A stretch of 64,000 bases of DNA from Streptomyces sp. Tu 3180. Its GTDB lineage: Bacteria; Actinomycetota; Actinomycetes; Streptomycetales; Streptomycetaceae. The translations under genes were made by a program, and so were the position numbers. Location: NCBI RefSeq assembly GCF_009852415.1, contig NZ_WOXS01000002.1, forward strand, positions 5,744,001 through 5,808,000, written 5' to 3'. The notes below the pieces were generated by a model, which saw only the letters and a program-made list of their open reading frames with translations, was not told the origin of the DNA and did not search any database. Position 1 is the stretch's first letter; each line of letters begins with the position of its first letter. Positions 39,501 through 42,297 of the stretch are shown here, piece after piece.

Positions 39501-42292
39501 ACCGGACGCTGTGGTCGCACAGCGGCGAGACCGCCCTGAAGCCGCACCCCGACACCGGCCGGCACCGCGTCGAGGTGACCGACGACCGGTCCCTCGGCGA
39601 CGAGTCGATGGGCGAGTCGGCGGGTGAGCCGATGGGTGAGCCGGTGGGCGAGTGGATCGCCAGCGACCCCGGCGACCTGGGGCCGGACGAGGGACGGCCG
39701 GAACCCGGGGAAGGCGTCCTGCGCACGATCGACGGGAGGACCCTCCGGGACGCGGACGTCAACTCGGTCACCCTCACCGACGAGGGCCGGCCCGTCGGCC
39801 GCGCGGTGGTCAACGGCGCCGACCTGCTCCGGCGCGAGCCGTGGCTCCAGGATCTGGTCCGGTCGACGGAGTGGTCCGTCTACGACCCGGTCACCGGCGA
39901 GCCGATCGGGAACCCCCGGCCGGTGCCGTGGAAGGGCCGCAAGCCCTACTTCTTCCTGGTCCACGGCCTGCCGGGGCAGACCCTCATGGTCGAGCGCATG
40001 CTCCAGAACAACGTTCCGGTCCGGGGCACGGAAACCGGCGGCTACCTCCGGCGGCGCCCCAGCGTGAGCCGGCTGGACCGGGACACCCCCATCGTGTTCC
40101 TGTCCTGCTGGGGGAGCGGACCGGAGGGGTACACCGCCGCCGCCCTGAAGCGGAGCCGCCCGTTCGTCCCCGACCCGCTCGCCGTCTCGTCGGCGGCCCA
40201 GGACGTCTCCAACTCGACACGGCGCGACGTCTACGCCCCGGACCGGGAGCACCTGAGCCGTTACGCGAAGGGAAAGCTGTACGACCACGGCATCGGCACC
40301 ACCCCGGCGAACGACCCGGTGGACCTGGTGAGGCTGCGCCCCGAACCGACCCCGGACGAACTCGACGTCCTGGCCGCGCGGGCCGGCCTGGAGACCTCCC
40401 CGGACCTCACCCCGGCCATGGCCCGGGACACGGCCCTGCGACTGGTCCGCGCCCTCCGGTCGACGTTCGGCGTCGACGTGGAGGAGGACAAGGACGATCC
40501 GGCCGGCACGTACCGCCGACTGCTGCGCGGCATCGGCGCCCTGGAGGTCATGCGCCGCGGGGACGGGAACCTGCGGGAGCACGGGGAGCTGACGCTCGAC
40601 CTGCTCGACCGGGTCACCCGCGCGCACCACGGCCTGACGACCGCCCCCGGCACCCGGCCCGCGCCGCCGGACCCCGACGCCGTACGGACGATGCTGGAGG
40701 CCGCGTCGGCGCGCCTGTCCACCGACCCCCGGTCCACGCTGCCCGACTTCGTCCCGCTGCCCTCCGTGGACCGGGCCCGCGCACTGATCGGCCGGCACGA
40801 TCCGGACCGGTGGGCCCGCCTGGTGCTGGGGCTGCGCCCGTCGGCGCACGTCACCGCGGCCGACCGGCAGAACGCGCTGTGGGCCACGGTCCAGGCCGTG
40901 GAGAGCGTGGAGAACCACCCCGACCCCGACGCCCTGACGACCAAGGTGCTCCACCTGGGCACCGGCGAGGATCCGCGGGACGAGACCCTGCGGACGGACC
41001 TCCTCCGGACGGCGGCCGCGGCGGCGGCCCTCGGCCGCGACGCCCACGACCCCACCGCGCTCGCCGCGTACGACCTCGAACGCAACGGCGCGCTGGACGA
41101 CCGCACCCTCATCACCTCCGTGAACGGGACGAAGGCCGGCCGCAGCTGGACGGGGAGGCCCGCCCCGAGCCGCATGTGGGCGGACCGTTACGTGATCTCA
41201 CCCGACGGCGGCCTGGGCAACAGCCGCGGGGCCCTGGCGCCCTGGCACCGGAAGGGCGCCGGGAAGAGCGACCACCCCGGTGGATACGTACTGGACATGA
41301 GCGGCACCACCCCGGGACAGGTCGACATGCCCTGGCCGGACGGCACGACCCGCCCGGTGCCCTACGAGGAGATCGCCGAACTGCTCTCGCACGACCCCGT
41401 CCTGGCGCGGCTGGACCGGGACGTCACGGTCGTCCCCGTCGGAGCGGGGGACGCCGGCCTGGCCGAGGCGATCGCCGCCCGGACGGGGGCCGCCCGGACG
41501 GTGTGGCTGCCGACGCGGCCCCTCCGGCTCCTCGACCGGCGTCCGGCGGTGAACGAGAGCCTCCTCGTGCTGACCTCACCCCAGGACGACACGGGAGCCC
41601 ACTGGTCGGAGACCCGTCCGCCCGAGCCCGAGCCCGAGCCCGCGCCCGAACCCGCGGCCCAGCCCTCCGGACCCGCCCCCGAGGTCATCACGGCCGGCGA
41701 CGACACCCCGCTCCAGGCGCCGCCGTCCGAGGAGGCCCGGCGCCGGTGGATCGTCGGCCGGGTGAGCGCGGAGGACCTGCCCGGCGACCCGCCGGGGTTC
41801 ACCGGCGCCGAGACCGTCACCCTGGCCGAACTGAGGGACGCGGGCATCGGGATCACTCCCGGAATGGACGTCGAGGCGCAACTCGGCGGAGGCGTGCGGG
41901 GCAGCGGACTGGCGCCGCTCGACCAGGTGCGGCTGCTGCTGGCCCGCCCCGGCCCGTGGCCGGACGCCCTCGACGCCGTCGCGGCCGCGGTGTCGCGCCG
42001 GATCTGGCGCTCGGCCCTCACCGACTTCGAGAGCACGGCCCCGGGCCCGGACGCCGCCCGGACGTGGGACACGGCCCTCGGGCTGCTCCTGCCGGGCGAT
42101 GCGGACGCCGTGCTCGCGGACTGGCGGTACGCGGCGGAGGCGTACCGCGACGCGGTGCGCCGGCTCGCCGTCCTGCTGGCGGCGAAAGGGGCGGACCCCC
42201 GGACGGTGGCGCGCCTCGCCGCCAGGTTCCGGGAGATCCTCGGACTGCCGCCCCTCGGGACGGTGAACACGGGTGAAAGCGAACAGGGGTGA
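17630..42292 (+). CDS. Giant 8220-aa WXG100-like multidomain protein with several cysteine-protease-like domains and a zinc-protease-like domain
   Basis: The largest gene in the window. Order by residue: 1-310 helical WXG100/CpnT-type N-terminus with two hydrophobic segments (about 110-165); 325-735 Ser/Asp/Pro linker; 735-1650 and 1745-2665 two long repeat modules with His1098/Cys1145 and His2110/Cys2157; 2700-4420 beta-rich region of unknown function; 4500-4720 coiled coil; 4771-4981 OTU-like with Ala4788; 5074-5368 OTU-like with Cys5086/His5361; 5904-6144 HEFAH metalloprotease; 6244-6828 module 3 with His6602/Cys6650; 6907-7054 OmpA-like; 7117-7984 module 4 with His7445/Cys7493; helical end. 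It resembles proteins annotated in streptomycetes as lonely-Cys-domain proteins (memory). No Sec signal, so T7SS export through the flanking Ecc genes is inferred. It could be a giant toxin, a self-processing adhesin or a predation/competition factor. The frame is open throughout, with no visible frameshift. Confidence 0.93.
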   Translation: MAIMFPPGLREFIEVWVGANVATGNEDLGFDSRNPYKRLADDVRDLSDAMKGAISTAGNSLPPRIADEFVAAMKLFVDDNGQNHLQKFSDELRELGSRQIDRSIKLSEGKYQILIEFILMNIELALIAALAVFTGGTSLTEIALQKARTALTILLILQRLGRAVPTPLSVLLEAIQEAFVSFASQLISMTAPDDPERRRIRFDWKDIGQSAVTGALAGLFGGIFGEVGGRFINKYFKNNNFWKEASELPFSFINEGQAETFAEAFTGLIFLGTFTLNPGTFLSAGLSGLLFEAASTGAEFGGKFAHNKFFQNFDFGSDSVNDLPGGGSGNGGTGANGNRYGYEDRYGYDGASTYQDLHDDTYSDPYSVPTSSSTSPSPYRSDSDDPVPHAGGIDDTASVFSDFSDTSDAASVFSDTSDASSVSSVSSLPDHGTVHGVDNNVNASGLPGATGAGKPSSYVSPPNAYDDAYRDSLVDDTDTVFSTLSPSVIRSPGTDWSAGTDDTPPVNKQDTAGSAASGLPSAQTGGSNSAPDGTGRQRSADDGTTRFTPEEREQRQQNPQAPLVPPTAPAPSSGTSPGGHASPNATPQPRPQTTPSGDQAVTVEPSPPDDVRTPAPEESEQSRPSSAVPKAETRPTSDVPQPYRPVRTESEELPATTGSTAEPTPVVSREVPPVQPVALDETPLSSRAPDGIPTGESSGPGSPDSVDMILDWEDDQDAAEPEYEYEPDPEPDPATEALYDRLLADVFGPAIGTSPLHPALRDTLVHLDQLRQAVPALRDGPLDLDALTRQVLLLDPAHPVTHAQRGELFRVAMDPAVESAGSLAALAAFHLELRGVLSPTQALTADDGGVWGRNWTNATIPDLDLTEVGKVARQPDGTLGRGDVEPAPWHRPGEPKPYVVMAEGDHRRIVVRGYDGVPRQVPIDVFAELLARDPRLAALPPDTPVVLLVPDAGARGLDLPRQAADRTGREVWSANGTVKVSPQRDPSRPYVVSLLFGEGLPRADWIRSTPGQVLDPAEREDAPEWEREVLSHSVVGDGGATIGRGVFEGSEAPRRIAALKLATQSSELWHYNPVTKDAVKDDEPVPFAGKPVYVFSAHARPGATRVPTTTDPGHHTHQRETGGMLRRRPSLAQLPKDHAVLMEACSSAKPPGVVRTRRGIDDTFVPDPLAVVSESQHVANETGRTAYGGTHMVSFATLPDGKFVHRLYTDSRGRRGRWVEHRPEPAGALLDDRARAAGLHTDPARPVTDATRERTLRLVRALRLAFGAAIEDDSRYGELLAGIGALETMRAADPALRDLGPFSMDLFERAAHADRPGDRGPDAYRDLLVRAADTVRGQPDTVLSDFVTLPHVTAAARRLGGLPDQELDTEAARVLRLPDGPAGVGDAERARLFWATVKALEWESRIPDPDALTGRILHLDRPDPARRPELLDLVAQAAAVGVDVDNPTELGAFHLETLGALAPRTQLLGLNGVPTGRRWSPTPPNAAPTTLTDRVVVAAPQQGGGYRAVGQERPPWSTPGGSPAYLVWAGGGRDHLLMTLPGGFRARVPYDEVAELLARDPVLNTRPQDTADVVLAVPKAAPAAAAGPAAGGTPDTDPRAVVSAGTGRTVWASQGSVSLAPTGPSRPYVPSLLPSAPGRPAAADWAAVRPGDLTAPGTGDTGVDDVTFADRPGTEAPPEPPAALTDLLDPGPVGGLDTPLPNLDGVLEGFDTPLPNLDGVLEGFDTPLSDHQDDGMDGDRAEELTPEEARYRELLADLYGPAVTSNPLYPDFLEGLARLDRLRPVDPLFGPTPLDLDRVARTVLLLDHSAPVSDAQRDELFRVATDPAAGSAGSLAALTALHLRRQGVLSPTHAMTTGLDGRPRGRDWTTAHVPDLDLTNTGRTALRSDGTLERGDVTTAPWHRPGEPEPYVVRADGNHEHIVVRGYDGAPREVPLDVFAELLALDPELAGLPADVPVVLLVSGAGARGLELPRRAADRAGRDVWSADGGVDVNAQQDPSLPHVVSLRGVRGRPRPHWIRSTPGQVLDPAQAADAPLWERWTLSHTIVTDRGPIGRGVFRDTEHAQVLEDIRHATTATDLYHHDRVSGKWTRDDQPVPFAGKPVYVFAAHGLPGETQVPTLANPDHRTRQERTGGMLKRRPSLARLPEDHAVVMEACFSAAPPSVIRMRRGVHDLFAPDPLGALSESQHVANETGRTVYGGTHVLGFARRDGKVVHQMVTDSRGRRGRWVEHRPEPTGALLDDRARAAGLHTDPVGPASEAVHERTLRLVRALRLTFGVEIEDDSRYGELLRGIGALDAMRHADPALRDVVPFSLDLFERAAREIRATEHADVDGEPGPDAYRDLLARAADVVSLNPGAVLTDLVTLPHVTNVAEGLAGLPEQDVNDEAAHVLGLDPDRALIGAPERFRLFWATVKALEWEGRTPDPVALTGRVLHLDRPDPSRVPELLDLVVRAAAAGADLDNLTELASFHLELLGALSPDTGLFDDKGVLAGRHWARGSSALMVDADSAFVMAATRDGGHRPLYRARMPWTTDPTRPTPYLVWGETGATRLTMDLPGGLRVRVPYEEVAELLARDPGLNARPQDADIVLASSHTTPVVQPAPEARSALGTGTGRGVWTSPGAMGLLAQDDPSRPHVLALLPLGDGARQRDRDWSVVRPALQTSTSTPGTTLAAGSTETTTPAPGVTPSTDPVSTTATVTTVTTSKAPPPPPPPSPNAPRLDPAMGPPPVRRTPARFEDGRRMPAYVDDLRSLLPPDLTAAEIEQLLANPSTFGQSTVLLRGTEQALDAIDRELERRPDARPADHTRLLDDVRRTLRDKPKTLADGGGRPFPYVTADGKARVLWVRARHHGNWAPFDDGIGDSTKIDSMHRAAATFGLTKNMQANSQYGLGGPIGPAGAAAFGGFGRLAVRFGFIDKVGYTLTDQRMNQMETRTLDKSRAFLDDIHYEIRVTDPAGRVVTGIDPGPGTAPDPRTDRAVPARFSFGVRKGLLVRLPDSVTRIPEPGRIPRSIDLDRNSQYRFVRIEGFGPVAAIRDWAARQIGALPGSSAYTELDIFFSGDSFQRHGGTMARGRITTPPLFADDRKKSPLGVFVVEELIPRTAILVGETDQAEMRDINTSTVRSERSRADGRSLLLQAVAGPAFNFHDPGTAPFDLRLQLGPVLQASFAKTWSVGLGAAGTLKSAGQVKGPRTALYLVVKSVRVRRAGDNAPPTRFLTWSLDRMTSSEARRLAGWDDGTTLALRNGAAPPFVPPYLTVDRPRTLGMHRVKEFTFDDGLRTRVTPDAADGVGRTLLDRFADGVVDAVSHLNQDLVVPLDQLLPPNLPKGWRTRFNDLLGRKPDQVLQAARSLPVPPRWTDPVKYRIALQNTLQILGVLSQQNVTANLEALTTVGLPVRLTDPDSVGTVYYTLRVHGTLTGRRYEGKDIDEGMRFSAQGIDRLEGQESAKRGLELGFEGTFSGRDNNVDETAGLPRNTLGLTLGTRWGRQWETETTFGSTVTNEPMSVSNQPTHLYRYDLALIASLSGYWRPRGLIRGLGLGLPGLLVLDEPVNVLFGRTPRGHLRGGGPMTGQVLIGVPVQHTPDADPHADGALNPYLSDEPAPTPMTTERALALAKGDLVLPAGPGAQQPAGRLADRGTPQFKEFRQHPFVIVNVVLSPTLTAEVDRVLRAASGSAWQLVKEGAPTRDAIVRTFTPQYLTSSFDQSSGPLGLVGSGLLGKGPYGELWGTFRYATTVGNLRALTPPMSMDTEMTLGGTRQAAGKISNSTSFVFGGQLVYSVAQNPGHGLMGAYGIVANPVSRTGTHSLSVVRTVVADMNRKGFTHQVLVAGDVQHWFALLSSRLGTGRVGTAAAGSALVPRSLAGAAGTALTSPGGLLGHLPEKSAHRMGLIDDGLGDVPRYTSRVWTPQPWMRGAAFGTYAVNALDPTDVLLAFDKRIGKLGLDEGSRERIRQLVTGRATRALKGEMTTTGPSTLVKAGGWGWDSVRIGSRRVRARVELIPGTPVFDGLDHSAELEENRRAIETSQQNSEFSAGADLGFLTSQMVHTGNPQVVAAGPTYTEGGSNRKTVASSHTVTTVTIYRAASTEPHAEVVTPYRMRITLEADDTPHTGAPADPDLEEAQSTALDRFRGRLSIVEEGDVGELREHVPLSLMEPAPSPAGADATGASGTGRLLPAPDPAADPALAGPPRPVPLPGVGEKLTVRDGDGVTRPFTFPENGMHPRGIIGIENIRMAGDLLLTKAYDAGFSLRALEAEDDPDDAALTELLRRTRETGLTRLGTGSAQALEDGISGMAATAFFPRTTEPDGYQVAGLTEKSLMGTDTGQLTLRSAPDFSRALLLTVADGKKLEVLRRYGDNAGTSSSVEHSQSSGFGGAFLYDSPNNAGLNQIGAFGPGPNDLDGDVMPVGDDHLTSRNLKPRTGRTFLFAVPATWIGVGDVHRGILDSRLADRIRGGTFAKARSGPQAMESEAYVVTWIREDVARDLRIITDANFPERVGKAWDAVESASKAWVDADKAYWKKRRASGGLRADLDAAQTALDEAAGVARAAARPVDLARTGVEDADRALAQAEADARRDHGIADANVAAARAEVDAFTDDEYGAAPEHDGWAELLRDEQDAALARLDDAEEAAGKLRKAADLRLETARTEKALADGRLDAALLSARAPGRALDEATARRDAARDAFDTRRAELDALRDTAEKAAAEYHRVRAGADQLTRWHRLAATAEGREELDGLAEPPAVTYQAPPKAPVAKPPAPPRYTRTGTAPDTVLTSPANETYTLRDVPRDGDAFFRALALGLEHAAPGLLAAQGIDPAGPRVVSDLRRRMASWLTDHADEDLLAAVAPDHTDAFSAEEIAAAGLDLGTDTPARREFDGLDGPIPHAVELTREVRANLAITQLLRRGDAPSEAGWNHGAADLLPLLAARTFGVRVTVVGGDGAFQAFAPEDPAGAGDLQALVGTSAHSGAHVVLSLDDRHYRPALPTAPTPPKDPQLPAPKATDPQPPKGKQPVPEEPQLPAPKATDPQPPKGKQPVPEEPQLPAPKAKAVAPESQPPHVPPQGDGKKGSEPQRDSGRARGRRVPVPGTGECLLYSFMAGDPVHIRGRLGGLAATDRAAYDWLGNPDAVRGELRRQAGSGTGAGPSRAVLRAMRSHVEDYVGRSGGRLHPQITGQFRQTVADEFGARVRGMDRAGRLALLAHHGVRHVPVPEALDPADLLTRYVDARMASRPADPEVSPGDARAVLEVEAGDLSPRRMFEHLERHGLLPTPDDLDDRALARLLGTAYTQSTAPLDDTELPRLMDAVVNWEHRWGTPEGEIFLPLLAHAFDLRVDVVRSLPSGARRVSGAGPDNATRRTEVYYNGVDHYDGSDAEPRDRFGDPVLPKRIKDEERDQDGDVRLNPLWVPLDEVDPDLLITGNRDAVWLYTVTDDGRVILGTEDLSGIVTPEQFDALLAGMREKDPDLTADSLREALDGLGHTGIAAGHVAPGEENAGRTLPGRSRVSGEFRWSEKLRSWVVNDKSGRYMSESVRPGLDAAEAADWLTNVAALFSARLGVVVRTDQVKTAATVPAPPPAPPKEPAQPPPPAPPPPPTAPTATAAGRGVPAPPATPSGDDTGKLDVARRVGAVLHGLGHPVVLSGAARGRVQSGLPRPLGTVEFQLPAAALPAVAGIRAALERELPGASVRVRSGPGGGRVLDLSVNGVDLTVTAVDRPASGTVTADGFTVPAPADSLADAALALATGTDPELRGRDLLDLLWALHRTPADGPRTVTQVLAREDAYRSARPAGAAPSLAVRLSELLDSAALDRDALARHEETWSTLGVTDADLPALRAELTALAGGLRARPEVTADPVRALAARLPDLSAADRDAALASLSPADRERLAADPALVDALSAGLTSTGRTSTGRTPARLTPAEFASVAARLMTQVPDGVEQPVSAGDRARTQIARMLQDPEVTARLLKKGSRVLVVPRSEALTSLDAFRFLRDAATGDGRPWDDVRGIGTRTAAVTEENLLGERTTVGTGKSAYPDGYSTTLHEFAHTIHLHGLDPVDRQRITNTFRTTTRAGEAGNWPDGPLYGHDADGRRSAPNYSSRNEREFFAQLSNVYLMANGGNDPYTGLPRNNAGPEWVRTRQPALYPLLRRLYGEGPRPEPRHPRSVEPVRPRGARPADVNPVEATDVENEALARARALWDVAEGEPGDGGDSYTAVRALWDGTTGTHTPQPHPPAPLPPPHPTPVPAVGSAAAPPPTDGAVQQRLQELWALVEATFGSQPLPQELRTGLFNALRVIEAARAGHPRFGAALDLDGITRTLLHLAPDEPVDAARHYEALTLASSAHRRGRAGSLDAIAAYGLTRQGYPQQSALSGADGAPYGRNWTGRPGIRLHMDVVADPRGVRPSPWGPAAYAVVAERNDGGMLLANGKPVSDEEFAELVLHDPGRRPDVPVVILIAEEDGRNEVLARAIADRTRARAWFTYGDLRLETAPDGRRVPVLAAPAPGSDPAGTWIPADPGLVPDDPAATVRAANGTVFPDADIHSYPLVTVDGQTLTGRAFLDAHDMALREEALRVVSAIQHYTNVMEGLPGVYAGKQSGALPLPRGLADSYVFVGHGDSGRTTVPRRSTGANQAVHPRQLGRMLARRKSMQALSPDKPVWLLICELSMTRADQDLLAHPSSAQYVANETRRTVFTVDRQISPSEAEGGLPPHLVVYDDPDNPAGHVEEFRPEPGTAALDALADLGGLPDRLPGRTDRALHWVRALRQTHGVHIDSDPAREAEFHELIEGFGALERLRFQAAGNTGPGLLTWGGLRHIAGQYAARQGWDRSLTAGSLAHLLHAAHTGRLRPSDTADPTAPAAPPASTVTPAPTDTVPLSGPDPDPDNDLDSAPDNDEAESVAAPDDAGPAEPAPAPPSSRSRVAFEHRHRDITDPDQRRRLAELAEQIVLSGLRDLRAGLRLPTITVTGYSNGPRFALSGDAVEHAGTVGRQRADAVRDLLLEEIRRQLELNEQSVRDVAEVRGGTVRAEDFTVVTESGGRDIGAVGPIDGATGRAARRQAVVTVDRSPLSEAAARLAELSPEDFGRPDYFTGPDRLAGNLLHLDDNPGDDPDSDDDSDSDADGESTDSPPAPVRFDADDLSNRVRRLYELAAEAMAAGRATSTASLTAYHLGRQGLLSDATRLTAPDGTPLGRNWTGRPARDLDVSSYDVVDGDDRDPRPAPWARRPGAPLPYVIGTKDGDHTKVRLVLPDGSKRWRLSPEEFAELLAQDEELAGREDAAEVVLVSPHAGAMGLDLPRRAAARTDRTLWSHSGETALKPHPDTGRHRVEVTDDRSLGDESMGESAGEPMGEPVGEWIASDPGDLGPDEGRPEPGEGVLRTIDGRTLRDADVNSVTLTDEGRPVGRAVVNGADLLRREPWLQDLVRSTEWSVYDPVTGEPIGNPRPVPWKGRKPYFFLVHGLPGQTLMVERMLQNNVPVRGTETGGYLRRRPSVSRLDRDTPIVFLSCWGSGPEGYTAAALKRSRPFVPDPLAVSSAAQDVSNSTRRDVYAPDREHLSRYAKGKLYDHGIGTTPANDPVDLVRLRPEPTPDELDVLAARAGLETSPDLTPAMARDTALRLVRALRSTFGVDVEEDKDDPAGTYRRLLRGIGALEVMRRGDGNLREHGELTLDLLDRVTRAHHGLTTAPGTRPAPPDPDAVRTMLEAASARLSTDPRSTLPDFVPLPSVDRARALIGRHDPDRWARLVLGLRPSAHVTAADRQNALWATVQAVESVENHPDPDALTTKVLHLGTGEDPRDETLRTDLLRTAAAAAALGRDAHDPTALAAYDLERNGALDDRTLITSVNGTKAGRSWTGRPAPSRMWADRYVISPDGGLGNSRGALAPWHRKGAGKSDHPGGYVLDMSGTTPGQVDMPWPDGTTRPVPYEEIAELLSHDPVLARLDRDVTVVPVGAGDAGLAEAIAARTGAARTVWLPTRPLRLLDRRPAVNESLLVLTSPQDDTGAHWSETRPPEPEPEPAPEPAAQPSGPAPEVITAGDDTPLQAPPSEEARRRWIVGRVSAEDLPGDPPGFTGAETVTLAELRDAGIGITPGMDVEAQLGGGVRGSGLAPLDQVRLLLARPGPWPDALDAVAAAVSRRIWRSALTDFESTAPGPDAARTWDTALGLLLPGDADAVLADWRYAAEAYRDAVRRLAVLLAAKGADPRTVARLAARFREILGLPPLGTVNTGESEQG
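20900..21220 (+). other. Domain: His/Cys dyad module 1 (His1098, Cys1145)
   Basis: A hydrophobic strand (VYVFSAHA) ends in His1098. 47 residues later a second hydrophobic strand (AVLMEACSSA) ends in Cys1145 preceded by Ala. A strand-His and strand-Ala-Cys arrangement is the hallmark of clan CD peptidases (caspase, CHAT, C80). In this copy the residue after His is Ala rather than Gly. The following text DPLAVVSESQHVANETGR recurs in the other copies. Confidence 0.6.
22717..22815 (+). repeat. 42-bp tandem repeat (14-aa unit) in the linker between modules 1 and 2
   Basis: Two full copies and one partial copy of a unit encoding FDTPLPNLDGVLEG. The two full copies are nearly identical in DNA. It lies in the acidic/proline linker between the two large modules and looks like slippage-prone spacer DNA. 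Confidence 0.8.
23936..24250 (+). other. Domain: His/Cys dyad module 2 (His2110, Cys2157)
   Basis: VYVFAAHGLPG supplies His2110-Gly, and HAVVMEACFSA supplies Ala-Cys2157, again 47 residues apart. This copy matches the clan CD motif best (HG and EAC). DPLGALSESQHVANETGR follows. Confidence 0.65.
25770..30960 (+). other. Domain: large beta-rich region of unknown function
   Basis: Residues about 2715-4440 show alternating hydrophobic/polar strands, many Gly and Ser, and few long helices. Stretches such as WSVGLGAAGTLKSAGQ and LGLTLGTRWGRQWETETTF read like amphipathic strands. A Pro-rich hinge (KAPPPPPPPSPNAP) precedes it. I do not recognise the fold; an extended beta scaffold or a pore-like assembly are both possible. 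Confidence 0.5.
31120..31800 (+). other. Domain: coiled coil in the giant protein
   Basis: Residues about 4497-4720 are Ala/Glu/Asp/Arg-rich with heptad-like spacing (for example DLDAAQTALDEAAG and ELDALRDTAEKAAAEYHRV). It separates the beta-rich region from the protease-like domains and could be a stalk or an oligomerisation element. Confidence 0.75.
31940..32570 (+). other. Domain: OTU-like cysteine peptidase, catalytic Cys replaced by Ala
   Basis: OTU peptidases carry D-G-x-C-(L/F)-F-R near their start. Here the motif is RDGDAFFRALALG, with Ala4788 in the Cys position. The C-terminal His motif is intact (LDDRHYRPA, His4974), and the intervening length (about 186 residues) fits the family. 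Predicted to be catalytically dead but structurally intact; it may bind its target or regulate the next domain. Confidence 0.65.
32594..32752 (+). repeat. 69-bp tandem repeat (Pro/Lys linker) between the two OTU-like domains
   Basis: Two full copies (32594-32662, 32663-32731) and a partial third encode PQLPAPKATDPQPPKGKQ plus PVPEE. The copies are identical in DNA. Together with the preceding PTPPKD it forms a flexible Pro-rich spacer. Confidence 0.9.
32850..33730 (+). other. Domain: OTU-like cysteine peptidase with Cys and His present
   Basis: VPVPGTGECLLYSFMAGDP gives a G-x-C-L-(L)-Y-S motif with Cys5086. The terminal motif VYYNGVDHYDG gives His5361, similar to the final His of OTU folds. 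The segment EIFLPLLAHAFDLRVDVV matches the helix-strand that precedes the last strands in OTU proteins. The gap between Cys and His (275 residues) is longer than usual. Predicted active; substrate unknown. Confidence 0.55.
35340..36060 (+). other. Domain: HEFAH zinc metalloprotease (anthrax lethal-factor-like)
   Basis: TTLHEFAHTIH supplies the zinc ligands His6031 and His6035 with catalytic Glu6032. Glu6092 in NEREFFAQLSNVYL is the likely third ligand, in the E-F-F-A context typical of the anthrax lethal factor/Pro-Pro endopeptidase group. Upstream GRPWDDVRGIG also fits that group. Metalloprotease activity is a firm motif-based prediction; the subfamily is less certain. Confidence 0.7.
37410..37670 (+). 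other. Domain: His/Cys dyad module 3 (His6602, Cys6650)
   Basis: YVFVGHGDSG supplies His6602-Gly and VWLLICELSM supplies Cys6650, 48 residues apart. Ile rather than Ala precedes Cys. The module (about 36360-38110) is shorter than copies 1 and 2 but keeps GRNWTG, EFAELVLHDP and YVANETRR landmarks. Confidence 0.55.
38350..38790 (+). other. Domain: OmpA-like (peptidoglycan-binding type) domain
   Basis: ITVTGYSNG occupies the place of the OmpA G-H-T-D strand, GRQRADAVRDLL matches the L-S-x-x-R-A-x-x-V helix, and RAARRQAVVTVD matches the terminal N-R-R-V-x-I strand. The spacing is slightly expanded by an inserted charged segment. In a protein exported through a Gram-positive envelope it could anchor to peptidoglycan. 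Confidence 0.55.
39940..40230 (+). other. Domain: His/Cys dyad module 4 (His7445, Cys7493)
   Basis: YFFLVHGLPGQ supplies His7445-Gly and PIVFLSCWGSG supplies Cys7493, 48 residues apart. The surrounding module (about 38980-41580) contains a full set of landmarks including GRNWTG, EEFAELLAQD, AGAMGLDLPR and a second half ending near 41580. Confidence 0.6.
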
Positions 42293-42297
42293 ATGAG

